Shown: piece after piece, positions 1 through 6,692 of the stretch
Layout: each line of letters starts with the position of its first letter
Numbering within the stretch: position 1 is the stretch's first letter
Assembly: GCA_001515955.1 (NCBI GenBank)
Contig: LOES01000074.1
Coordinates: 1 to 12,911 of the forward strand
Direction of reading: 5' to 3'
Origin: Clostridia bacterium BRH_c25
GTDB taxonomy: Bacteria; Bacillota_A; Clostridia; Lutisporales; Lutisporaceae
Length of the DNA stretch: 12,911 bases
Notes under the pieces: generated by a model
The model's database searches: none
Seen by the model: the letters and a program-made list of their open reading frames with translations, nothing else
What the model was told of the DNA's origin: nothing
Program-made: the position numbers and the translations under genes

Positions 1-345
1 TAAACGCTTTACCAACATATTGGTGGCAGTATTATCGCTTAGAATGATCATAAGCTTGCACAGGTCTTCCACTGTTACCTCCAACCCGCTGTGCATGTAC
101 GAAAGGGCACCGCAGGAGGGCATTTTATCATCATCGCATAGTGTCATCACTTCATCTTTAGAGATCGTTCCAATTTCCATCTGATGGAACGCCTCAACAA
201 GGACCGGAACCTTTATCACACTGGCGGATATAATGCTTTTTTTCTCATTGAAAGATAGAGTTCCGCCTGTAGTAAGGCTTTTGTAGTATACTCCAACCGT
301 ACCTTTCAGCTTTTTTATATTGTCATATAAGTAGCTTTCAAACAA
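1..345 (-). CDS. Class A beta-lactamase-like serine hydrolase, N-terminal part (partial)
   Basis: The minus strand reads open for exactly 115 codons from a TTG at 345 to the window edge, so the C-terminal part is missing. The translation has the penicillin-recognising serine hydrolase fold signature: SVIK (Ser42-x-x-Lys45, the nucleophile and general base) and SDN at residues 103-105, in the order and spacing of class A beta-lactamases (Beta-lactamase2 family). The TTG start is chosen because GGAGGGG lies 8 bases upstream. An in-frame ATG at 378 has no ribosome-binding site and would place that strong site inside the gene. With the TTG start there is no signal peptide, so the protein may be cytoplasmic and need not confer beta-lactam resistance. 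The KTG motif and Glu166 equivalent lie outside the window. An IS element sits about 63 bp upstream. Confidence in the fold is high; the substrate is unknown. Confidence 0.82.
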   Translation of the reverse strand, partial: MFESYLYDNIKKLKGTVGVYYKSLTTGGTLSFNEKKSIISASVIKVPVLVEAFHQMEIGTISKDEVMTLCDDDKMPSCGALSYMHSGLEVTVEDLCKLMIILSDNTATNMLVKRL

Positions 346-387
346 AATGCATTCCCCTCCATTTTTGAAATAGTCCATATATTTTCA

Positions 388-560
388 TGACTATAATACC
401 ATATTATTTGACACTCCCACAGCTAAAGCAATGGGATTCTTGAGTGATTAAACCGAAGTGCATTTCTGCTATCGGAGTATGACCTCAAGCTCAGGGTATG
501 CCATTACCCCTCCTGAACCAGTGCATTGACAGCTATTTGCTGTTGCAGCTCAGGCTGATA
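388..560 (-). ncRNA. Candidate TnpB omega/reRNA (right-end scaffold plus guide)
   Basis: In IS605 elements the TnpB guide RNA spans the 3' end of tnpB and the right end, and its guide is the host DNA just beyond the element. Here the minus strand from the tnpB stop (about 550) to 408 folds into several hairpins. These include GGGTAATGGCATACCC, a CCGA/TCGG stem, and a terminal CACTC (446-442) / GAGTG (416-412) stem enclosing CCCA...GCTTTAGC...TGGG. The scaffold would end in GTCAA at 408 and the guide would be about 20 nt from 407 to 388, starting ATAATATGGTATTAT. The 5' end is not visible and is set arbitrarily just inside tnpB. Seen: the folds and their position. Known: the family layout. Inferred: that this RNA is made. 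Confidence 0.7.
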
Positions 561-1647
561 GACTTTTACCGTCTATCACAGGTGCATGTATGATGTTTAT
601 TGCACCCAATCGATCTCTATGGGTTTTATAACCACATGAGCACTGGTATTCCCTATCCTTTGCTTTATTTAGAGTTCCACACTTAGGACATAGTTGGCTT
701 GTATGCTTTGGGTCTACATATTCAACAGTAATACCTGCAAGTTTTGCTTTATACTCGATAAATTGTGCCAGACGATAGAATGACCATGTATGCAGATTCT
801 TTTCGTTTTTACGGCTTGTTCTTGCCGTGTTTCTTATATTCGTTAGCTTTTCCATACGAATTGTAGAAACATTGTTTTGAATTGCAAAATCAATGATACT
901 TCTGCTTATTTTATGGTCTTGGTCTTTCATCCAGCGTTGTTCTTTATCGTTCAGCTTGCGAATTGCATCAAGTTTCTTCCCTTTGCCTAACGCTTGGCGT
1001 TTTGCTCTGAATTTGCGTTTGATATATTTGTTCATTCTTCCATTACCGAAAAATTTAGTTTTACCTGATTCAGTTACAGCGACCGCAGGAACTTTTAATC
1101 CTAAATCAACCCCCATTAATTCACTTCCTATGGATAACTTTTTAGGGATACTTACGCTTATTTGTGCAATCCATTTACCAGATTTTTGAGTTATACGCAA
1201 TGAGACTGATTTATACTGAAGGTATTCAAGTTGATAATTGGTGGTCAGCATTTTAACAGAGATTCTTTGAGATTTTTCGTTGACGTTAATCGGAAAATTC
1301 AAAATACCGTCTCTAAAGCTGTAGTTCTGATTGTTCCATATACAGACAGGTTTTTTAAGGATCGGTACTTTTATTGTCTTTTGTTCTTCAGCAGGCTTTT
1401 TTGAATTAACTTTTACTGCTTTGCGATACTTTGAAAATATGCTTTTTGAGTCTCTGATAGCTTGATTCTTGACTGCACTTGGCATATCGGATGGAATATC
1501 TTTAGATGAAAGTTTTAGCAATGAGTCGGCAGAAACCATATTGGAAACAATGGTATTGACAGTAGAAATATATTCCGTAGAAATAGCTTTAAGCAGCTTT
1601 GCTTGCTCATTATTTGGTATGATTCTAAATTTTACTGTTATATCCAT
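550..1647 (-). CDS. tnpB: TnpB, RNA-guided RuvC-like nuclease of IS605-type element
   Basis: This is a 365-residue TnpB, near the usual family length of 350-400. TnpB is the ancestor of Cas12 and cuts DNA at sites matching an omega RNA made from the element's right end, favouring element retention. Residues numbered from the 1647 start: RuvC-I Asp181 in GVDLGLK, RuvC-II Glu266 in IRMEKLTN, RuvC-III Asp345 in HRDRLGAINII, and a zinc finger CPKC (320, 323) with CSC (336, 338). All catalytic residues are present, so it appears intact. The start at 1647 is preferred over the ATG at 1680 because AGGGGGTGA precedes it at good spacing and MDITVKFRI is the typical TnpB N-terminus. The upstream minus-strand promoter is TTGTTA-17-TATAAT. 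It is the only protein gene of the element. Confidence 0.95.
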   Translation of the reverse strand: MDITVKFRIIPNNEQAKLLKAISTEYISTVNTIVSNMVSADSLLKLSSKDIPSDMPSAVKNQAIRDSKSIFSKYRKAVKVNSKKPAEEQKTIKVPILKKPVCIWNNQNYSFRDGILNFPINVNEKSQRISVKMLTTNYQLEYLQYKSVSLRITQKSGKWIAQISVSIPKKLSIGSELMGVDLGLKVPAVAVTESGKTKFFGNGRMNKYIKRKFRAKRQALGKGKKLDAIRKLNDKEQRWMKDQDHKISRSIIDFAIQNNVSTIRMEKLTNIRNTARTSRKNEKNLHTWSFYRLAQFIEYKAKLAGITVEYVDPKHTSQLCPKCGTLNKAKDREYQCSCGYKTHRDRLGAINIIHAPVIDGKSLSA

Positions 1648-1742
1648 TGTTTCACCCCCTGGTTTTTTGTTCATCGACATAGCGTTTTATGGTTTCGCTA
1701 GACACGTTTTCTGCTGTAGATACAAAATAACTTCTTGTCTAT

Positions 1743-1771
1743 ATTATACTATTACTACAACGTTATAACAA
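1743..1771 (-). promoter_or_regulatory. tnpB: Probable tnpB promoter
   Basis: Read on the minus strand, TTGTTA (1771-1766) and TATAAT (1748-1743) are separated by 17 bases, matching sigma-A spacing with a perfect -10. It lies about 95 bp upstream of the tnpB start inside the left-end region, so the element carries its own promoter. Confidence 0.55.
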
Positions 1772-1778
1772 AATATTT

Positions 1779-1831
1779 GTGCCATTCATCCCACGGCTAA
1801 AGCCGACAAGTATGGTTGAGCTTTCTGGCAC
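1779..1831 (-). repeat. IS left-end subterminal hairpin
   Basis: GTGCCA (1779-1784) pairs with TGGCAC (1826-1831), enclosing a perfect CGGC-TAAA-GCCG hairpin at 1794-1805. On the minus strand the loop region reads GGCTTTAGCCGTGGGATG, closely matching TGCTTTAGCTGTGGGAGTG of the right end in the same orientation. IS605 ends carry subterminal palindromes in the same orientation that TnpA recognises, so this is most likely the left end. It could instead be the leftover right end of another element. Confidence 0.6.
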
Positions 1832-1868
1832 TTATCTGTAATAAAGTAGTAGTATAAAAGAAACTCCG

Positions 1869-1915
1869 GTACCGGGCATATAGAACAAGAGACTATGCAC
1901 CCGGTACTTTTTATT
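1869..1915 (+). terminator. Rho-independent terminator ahead of the exporter promoter
   Basis: GTACCGGG (1869-1876) pairs perfectly with CCCGGTAC (1900-1907), with a further imperfect CATATAG/CTATG pairing toward the loop, followed by TTTTTATT from 1908. It points along the plus strand although no plus-strand gene lies upstream in the window; the neighbours to the left are on the minus strand. It would shield the exporter promoter from read-through. Confidence 0.75.
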
Positions 1916-1920
1916 AAAAA

Positions 1921-1978
1921 ATGACCAAGCGGTCATTGACTGTTGGTTAAATATGTTATATAATGACCATGTGGTCAT
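1921..1978 (+). promoter_or_regulatory. Sigma-A promoter with two TetR-type operators for the exporter operon
   Basis: The promoter is TTGACT (1936-1941), 17 bp, TATAAT (1959-1964). Two palindromes of the form ATGACC-N4-GGTCAT flank it: 1921-1936, sharing one base with the -35, and 1963-1978, overlapping the -10. Their centres are 42 bp apart, four helical turns. Palindromes of this size and shape are typical TetR-family sites, and the operon's last gene is a TetR regulator, so autorepression is the obvious reading. Binding by that protein is inferred. Confidence 0.88.
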
Positions 1979-2006
1979 TTGGTGAAATATAAGGGGGAAA
2001 TACTTA

Positions 2007-2711
2007 ATGGAACCAATTATTACAATTAAGAATGTAGTAAAAGAATATATAATGGGAGAGGTAAAAATAAGGGCTGCAGACGGGATATCCTTTGAAGTAG
2101 GTCAGGGTGAGCTGGTGGTAGTTCTTGGACCCAGCGGAGCAGGCAAAAGCACTGTGCTGAATATCTTAGGCGGAATGGACTTTCCTACTTCAGGAGAGGT
2201 CTGGGTCAATGGGAAGGATATAGCAAAATTCAATCAGAATGAACTGACAATGTATAGAAGGAAGCATATAGGTTTTGTATTCCAGTTCTATAATCTTATG
2301 CCCAATCTTACTGCGCTGGAGAATGTCGAGATTGCTGCACAAATCTGTGATGACCCTATGGATGCTGCTTCCGTATTGAATGATGTGGGGCTTGGTGAAA
2401 GAATGGTCAATTTCCCGGCCCAGCTTTCAGGCGGTGAGCAGCAGAGAGTCTCAATAGCCAGGGCGGTTGCGAAGAATCCAACCTTGCTTCTATGTGATGA
2501 GCCTACCGGCGCCCTGGATTATATGACAGGCAAGTCAATACTAAAGCTGCTGCGTGATGTGAACCGTGATTTTAAGAAAACAGTGATGATAATTACCCAT
2601 AACAGTCCCATTGCCCAGATGGCGGATAAAGTGGTCAGGATCAAGAACGGGAAGGTAGAAGCGGTGGAGTTGAATGAAAACCCTGTACCGATAGAAAGGA
2701 TTGAATGGTAA
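2007..2711 (+). CDS. ABC transporter ATP-binding protein (MacB/LolD/YknY-like)
   Basis: This 234-residue cytoplasmic ATPase subunit powers the FtsX-type permease encoded next to it. Motifs in order: Walker A GPSGAGKS (41-48), Q-loop Gln93 in VFQFYNL, signature LSGGEQQR (140-147), Walker [13 protein letters not shown] with catalytic Glu165, D-loop, and switch His198 in IITHN. Length and the [15 protein letters not shown] stretch match the MacB/LolD/SalX subfamily, which works by mechanotransmission with FtsX-fold permeases rather than by classic import. The start is supported by AAGGGGG upstream of ATG 2007. The stop TAA (2709-2711) overlaps the start region of the permease, indicating translational coupling. 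It lies directly downstream of the twin-operator promoter. Function class is secure; the exported substrate is unknown. Confidence 0.96.
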   Translation: MEPIITIKNVVKEYIMGEVKIRAADGISFEVGQGELVVVLGPSGAGKSTVLNILGGMDFPTSGEVWVNGKDIAKFNQNELTMYRRKHIGFVFQFYNLMPNLTALENVEIAAQICDDPMDAASVLNDVGLGERMVNFPAQLSGGEQQRVSIARAVAKNPTLLLCDEPTGALDYMTGKSILKLLRDVNRDFKKTVMIITHNSPIAQMADKVVRIKNGKVEAVELNENPVPIERIEW

Positions 2712-5089
2712 TGTGGATCTTTTTAAAAAAGTTTTACAGGGATCTGGGAGAATCCAAAGGGCAGTTCGTATCTGTTCTGGCTGTGGTCATTATCGGAGTC
2801 ATGTTTTATACCGGGCTGAGTTCCGCCCTGGAAGGCCTTTCTGGTGCGGGGGACAGGTATTTTACGGAGTACCGTATGGCAGACATATCGAGCTCTGTAT
2901 TTCGCGCTCCGGAAGGAGTGATCAAAAGGATCGAGGCTATTCCCGGTGTAAAGCTGGTGACAGGCAGAGTCATACAGGATGTAAGGATAAGCATGGAAGG
3001 CCGAAATGCAATGGTAAGACTTATTTCTCTTCCTGATAAAAAAAGGAATGTTGTCAATGACATAATGTTAAAGTCCGGCAGCTATTTTTCAGCCGATTCC
3101 GGAAACCAATGCATAGTATCAGAGAATTTTTTCAAAGCCAACAATCTTAAGATGGGACAGACAATCGAACCCATCGTTAACGGGGACCGGGTGAAGCTGA
3201 AGGTAGTAGGGACTGCCAAGAGTCCCGAATATACCTATGAAATCCGGGAGGCAAGTGAATTGATACCCGATCCTGAAAAATTCGGTGTAGTTTACGTAAA
3301 GAAGTCATACTTGCAGGCAATACTGGATTATAAGGGCTCGGTAAACGATATCAGCGTATTATTGAACCAGGAGGGCGATGTTAAAAAAGTCAGGGAAGAA
3401 ATGAAAAAAGTGTTGGGACAGTATGGATTGACCAGTACTGTGGAAAAAAAGGACCAGCTCAGCTATAGCATGTTCAGTACGGATGTAAAATCCTTGAAGT
3501 CTCTGTCGGCTATTTTCCCGATGCTTTTTTTCATTGCATCTGCGGTGATAATCTATATAACAATGACGAGAATGATTGAGAACCAGCGGACGCTGATGGG
3601 GGTTCTCAAAGCCCTGGGTTACAGCAATCTGGATATCATGCTCCACTACCAGACCTATCCTGTACTGGTCGGAGTACTGGGAAGCATTGCCGGGTCGCTG
3701 ATGGGAGTTTTTGTCGTCGGAGAAGCCTTACTCAGCTTGTTCAATACATTATATAATCTTCCCGCCGTGGAGTCTGCGGTCCGTCCGGGGATGATACTTC
3801 CGGCTGCGGTATTGGCACTGTTTTTCTGTGTTTTCGCGGGCTATAATGCGTGCAGGAAGGAGCTCAGACTGGTTCCGGCCGAATCTATGAGGCCGAAGCC
3901 TCCTGCCTCCGGCAGAAAAATGTTTCTGGAAAATCTCCGGCTGCTCTGGCGGAATATAAACTTCAGCTGGAAAATTATATTGAGGAATCTTTTCCGGTAT
4001 AAAAGGCGTTCCGCAATGGCCTCCATGGGGATAATCTTTTCAATGGTGCTGCTGCTTGTCGCTTTGAGCTTCCAGAACTCAATGGACAATCTGATGGATA
4101 TGCAATTCAATGAAATACAGAACTTTGATATAAAGATCAATTTTTCAAAGATAATGGATATGGATGAATTAAGTTATATACGGAGCATAGACCATATCGG
4201 ATCGGTTGAACCGATACTGGAGAGCGGTATGGAAATTACCAGCGGATGGAGGAAGAAGGATATTGGGATCATCGCCCTTGGCAGAGAGTCGGAGCTATAC
4301 GGTGTTTTTGATACTTCCGGCAATCCTGTGGAAATACCCAGGGAAGGGATACTGCTTCCGTCCCGTTTGATGGATACCCTGGGCCTTCGGACCGGAGACA
4401 AAGTATACCTGAGGTCCTTTTACCCCGGGAAGAATGAGGATAGGGACAAAAAAGCGGTGATTGTAAAAGGGATCACGTCGCAGTACATCGGACAAAGCGC
4501 AATATGCAGCACTGATTATCTCAATTATCTGCTCAGGGAAGGAATAGTGATGAATGCCGCCTATATCAGGCTTGAAGACCCCAAGCATGAAAAGGAGGTA
4601 ATAGAAAGCCTGAAGGATATTTTAAATATAAGCACTATCCAGTCCAATTCGGAGGTAGTGGCCAATACGGAAAAAACCTTGAAATCAATGAGCGGCATAA
4701 TAGTAACCATGGTACTCGGAGCGGGTATCCTGGCCTTTGCGGTTATATATAACATTACCAACATCAATATCTTTGAGCGCAGAAGGGAGATCGCAACTCT
4801 TTCAGTACTCGGGTTTACCACCCGGGAGCTCAAGAGCCTGGTATTCAATGAAAATTTCTTTCTCAGTGCCTTTGGGGTATTAGCAGGAATTCCTCCGGGA
4901 AGATATCTTGCGGATATTGTTATAGCACTGCAGGGAAATGACAATATGATGCTGCCCGCGATTCTCAAGCCTTCAAGCTATCTGTTCGCTGCATTGCTTA
5001 TCGGTATCTTTACATTATTGGCTAACCTGTTGCTTGTGAAGAAAATCCGGGATATTAATATGGTAGAATCGTTGAAAAGTGCGGAATAG
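2705..5089 (+). CDS. FtsX-family ABC transporter permease, duplicated type
   Basis: This is a 794-residue membrane protein with two FtsX/MacB-type halves. The N-terminal membrane segment is about 20-40 (FVSVLAVVIIGVMFY), followed by a large extracytoplasmic domain (about 45-260) and three membrane segments (about 268-288, 318-345, 362-382). The second half has a membrane segment at about 437-456, a second outer domain to about 660, then three more. The stretch RMIENQRTLMGVLKALGYS, repeated in spirit as ERRREIATLSVLGFT, is the FtsX cytoplasmic coupling signature seen once per half, giving eight segments in total. It likely forms the exporter with the preceding ATPase and the following fusion protein. 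The start is either ATG 2705 or ATG 2711; AAGGA lies 4 and 10 bases upstream, so both are possible, and the second gives a TAATG overlap. A 225-bp structured spacer follows. Confidence 0.94.
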   Translation: MVMWIFLKKFYRDLGESKGQFVSVLAVVIIGVMFYTGLSSALEGLSGAGDRYFTEYRMADISSSVFRAPEGVIKRIEAIPGVKLVTGRVIQDVRISMEGRNAMVRLISLPDKKRNVVNDIMLKSGSYFSADSGNQCIVSENFFKANNLKMGQTIEPIVNGDRVKLKVVGTAKSPEYTYEIREASELIPDPEKFGVVYVKKSYLQAILDYKGSVNDISVLLNQEGDVKKVREEMKKVLGQYGLTSTVEKKDQLSYSMFSTDVKSLKSLSAIFPMLFFIASAVIIYITMTRMIENQRTLMGVLKALGYSNLDIMLHYQTYPVLVGVLGSIAGSLMGVFVVGEALLSLFNTLYNLPAVESAVRPGMILPAAVLALFFCVFAGYNACRKELRLVPAESMRPKPPASGRKMFLENLRLLWRNINFSWKIILRNLFRYKRRSAMASMGIIFSMVLLLVALSFQNSMDNLMDMQFNEIQNFDIKINFSKIMDMDELSYIRSIDHIGSVEPILESGMEITSGWRKKDIGIIALGRESELYGVFDTSGNPVEIPREGILLPSRLMDTLGLRTGDKVYLRSFYPGKNEDRDKKAVIVKGITSQYIGQSAICSTDYLNYLLREGIVMNAAYIRLEDPKHEKEVIESLKDILNISTIQSNSEVVANTEKTLKSMSGIIVTMVLGAGILAFAVIYNITNINIFERRREIATLSVLGFTTRELKSLVFNENFFLSAFGVLAGIPPGRYLADIVIALQGNDNMMLPAILKPSSYLFAALLIGIFTLLANLLLVKKIRDINMVESLKSAE

Positions 5090-5090
5090 T

Positions 5091-5289
5091 AGAAGATTGC
5101 GGAGCAATCTTCAGATACGAGATGCGGGATACGAGATTCGAGAAAAACTCGGGTATTCCTTTCAAGCTAAGTAACGGGTAATCGCGTAGCGATTCCGTGT
5201 AACAGACCTGTGTGCCTGTTACACGTCCCCCATAACTTCGTAGCCTTGCCCTAACTCTCGTATCTCGCATCTGCGCACGCTAGTGTGCA
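5091..5289. repeat. Compound inverted-repeat (hairpin mosaic) element inside the operon
   Basis: The spacer between permease and fusion protein is almost wholly made of inverted repeats. They are: a perfect 9-bp stem (5092-5100/5104-5112, loop GGA); a 17-bp arm pair with one G-T mismatch (5120-5136/5256-5272) about 120 bp apart; AATCGC-GTA-GCGATT (5180-5194) extended by ACGG/CCGT; a perfect 10-bp stem CGTGTAACAG/CTGTTACACG (5196-5205/5216-5225); and TGCGCAC/GTGTGCA (5272-5278/5283-5289). The inner CAAGCTAAGT region also pairs imperfectly with CATAACTTCGTAGCCTTG. No ORF is convincing. It resembles a MITE-like or REP-like mobile intergenic element, and as RNA it would fold strongly between two cotranscribed genes. 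Confidence 0.8.
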
Positions 5290-5314
5290 TTCTTATATAT
5301 AGGAGGTCAAATCA

Positions 5315-6559
5315 ATGAAAAAGAAAAGGATATGGGCTTTAGGCATCGGTATCGTTCTGATAGCTTCTCTGGTATTGATTGTTTTCTCAAATCTGGGGAC
5401 AGAAGCAGCTGTAACCGTTGTGAAATCGGGGGATATAAAAAAATATGTAGAGGATATAGGGACAGTCAAGTGCAAAGAGCTTAAGAATGTGAGTATTGAA
5501 GGGAGCGGATTGATACAGGTCATTCCTGTGGAAGTGGGGCAGCAGGTGAAAAAGGGTGAGCTGCTTTTAAGTATGGAAAAAAAGGAACCGGAAATACAGC
5601 TCAGAAATATGGACGAGAAAATCAAGGAAATTGAAGCGAGCCTTGAGGGAAGTGAAATAAAGAACTATGCCACCATGGTTGAGAAGGCAAGGATTGCTGT
5701 TCAGCAGGCTGAGGATGCATATGAGCTGGCTCTGGATGACTATAATGATGTAAAGGTTCTTGCGGAAGCAGGAGCGGCAAGCAGTGAGGAGCTTAAGCAA
5801 AAGGAAGCCGCACTGAAAAGTGCACAGGCTCTGACGGATACTGCAAAAATAGACCTGCAGCAGATTGAAGCTAATACTCCCGACAGTGTCAAGGCTGTTT
5901 ATAAGGCACAGATGGAGCAGGTAGTGCTGAGCAGGGAAAGTATATTGCACAGTCTGGAAAAACAAGAGGTGAAAGCTCCTATAGACGGTGTGGTGCTGGA
6001 AAGAAATGTGGAGGCCAACACAGTAGGTGTGCCCGGCACTGTAGCATTTGTAATAGGAAATGTAAATGCTATGGAGGTCGAAGCCTTTATCTTGGCGGAT
6101 GATGCTGCCGATATCAGGCTTGGGAACGAGGTTGAGATAATTGAAAGGTCCGAGAAAAAGCAGGTTTTTGAAGGCAAGGTGGTAAAAATAGCGCCCAGTG
6201 CCGTGGAGGTAACCTCCTCCCTTGGAGTCAACCAGAAAAAGGTCAAAATCACCATTGAGCCGCTGAAGCCTCTGGGTCAATTGAAACACGGCTATGAAGC
6301 GGATGTCAGGATAATAACCGAAAGAAAGAACGGTGTTGCAATAGTGCCCCTAAGCTCTGTGTTCGATTATAAGGAGAATAACTGTGTATTTGCCGTGGTT
6401 GAGGGAAAAGCGGTGCTGAGGGCTGTAAGGAAGGGCATAGAGGACGAAGAATCTGTGGAAATCATTGACGGACTGAAGAAAGGGGAACTGGTTTTGTCCG
6501 AGCCGGACATAAATGTAAAGGAAGGCATGAAGGTAAAGCTGAGTAAGCCTTTCAAGTAA
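5315..6559 (+). CDS. Membrane fusion protein (HlyD/RND adaptor, YknX-like)
   Basis: This 414-residue adaptor works with MacB-type exporters. Layout: a short positively charged N-terminus and one membrane anchor (about 6-25, ALGIGIVLIASLVLIVF), then a first half of a lipoyl-like domain (about 57-90, VIPVEVGQQVKKGELLLSMEKK), and a long alpha-helical hairpin rich in Glu, Lys and Ala (about 95-215, coiled coil). The second lipoyl half follows (about 219-250, APIDGVVLERNVEANTVGVPG), then a beta-barrel domain and membrane-proximal domain to the C-terminus. In Gram-positives such proteins sit on the outer face of the membrane and modulate the ABC permease. AGGAGG lies just upstream of ATG 5315. It is third in the operon, separated from the permease by the hairpin mosaic. 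Confidence 0.94.
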   Translation: MKKKRIWALGIGIVLIASLVLIVFSNLGTEAAVTVVKSGDIKKYVEDIGTVKCKELKNVSIEGSGLIQVIPVEVGQQVKKGELLLSMEKKEPEIQLRNMDEKIKEIEASLEGSEIKNYATMVEKARIAVQQAEDAYELALDDYNDVKVLAEAGAASSEELKQKEAALKSAQALTDTAKIDLQQIEANTPDSVKAVYKAQMEQVVLSRESILHSLEKQEVKAPIDGVVLERNVEANTVGVPGTVAFVIGNVNAMEVEAFILADDAADIRLGNEVEIIERSEKKQVFEGKVVKIAPSAVEVTSSLGVNQKKVKITIEPLKPLGQLKHGYEADVRIITERKNGVAIVPLSSVFDYKENNCVFAVVEGKAVLRAVRKGIEDEESVEIIDGLKKGELVLSEPDINVKEGMKVKLSKPFK

Positions 6560-6597
6560 ATATTTACACGGAGTGGAACGGCGGTGAAAATAAGGTA

Positions 6598-6656
6598 TAT
6601 GCTTTTGCAATATTTGAATTTCGATGTAAGATGTTTATTGCAAAACATTTAGCATA
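6598..6656. repeat. Inverted repeat between fusion-protein gene and tetR
   Basis: TTTTGCAATA (6603-6612) and TATTGCAAAA (6636-6645) are perfect 10-bp inverted copies, 23 bp apart. Outer arms TATGC (6598-6602) and GCATA (6652-6656) extend the pairing around a 6-base bulge. There is no T-run, so it is not an intrinsic terminator. It could be an RNA processing or stability hairpin, or a protein site, just upstream of the tetR ribosome-binding site. Confidence 0.6.
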
Positions 6657-6692
6657 AGCTTTAGCCAAATATAAGAAGGAGGTGCAGTACAA

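Larger units (their letters stand above)
408..1850 (-). mobile_element. IS200/IS605-family element, tnpB only (IS1341-like)
   Basis: The element consists of an intact tnpB with a folded right end and a folded left-end region; no tnpA (Y1 transposase) is present, so movement would need TnpA in trans. The right end is set at 408, where the minus strand ends in GTGGGAGTGTCAA. It is preceded by a CACTC/GAGTG stem enclosing a CCCA/TGGG stem, a layout typical of IS605 right ends (compare the TTCAA end of ISDra2). The left end is less certain: a 53-nt structure at 1779-1831 shares the string GCTTTAGC-GTGGGA with the right end, and the border is probably between 1831 and 1860. No target duplication is expected for this family. 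The left boundary needs comparison with an empty site. Confidence 0.8.

Noticed and set aside
893..1189. Plus-strand open frame of 98 codons
   Set aside because: Antisense to tnpB, which has complete RuvC and zinc-finger motifs; the product has no family signs.
1648..1680. Longer start for TnpB at 1680
   Set aside because: The ATG at 1647 has AGGGGGTGA just upstream and gives the standard TnpB N-terminus; the extra 11 residues encode the ribosome-binding site.
2701..3036. Plus-strand open frame of 111 codons
   Set aside because: Lies inside the FtsX permease in another frame with unlikely Cys/Arg/Gly-rich composition.
5091..5289. CRISPR array or tRNA as the explanation of the repeats in this spacer
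   Set aside because: Repeats are inverted and of different sequence rather than regularly spaced direct copies, and no tRNA cloverleaf or T-loop sequence fits.
5567..6289. Minus-strand open frame of 240 codons
   Set aside because: Antisense to the membrane fusion protein, whose domains are unambiguous; the product is Cys/Phe/His-rich and unrecognisable.
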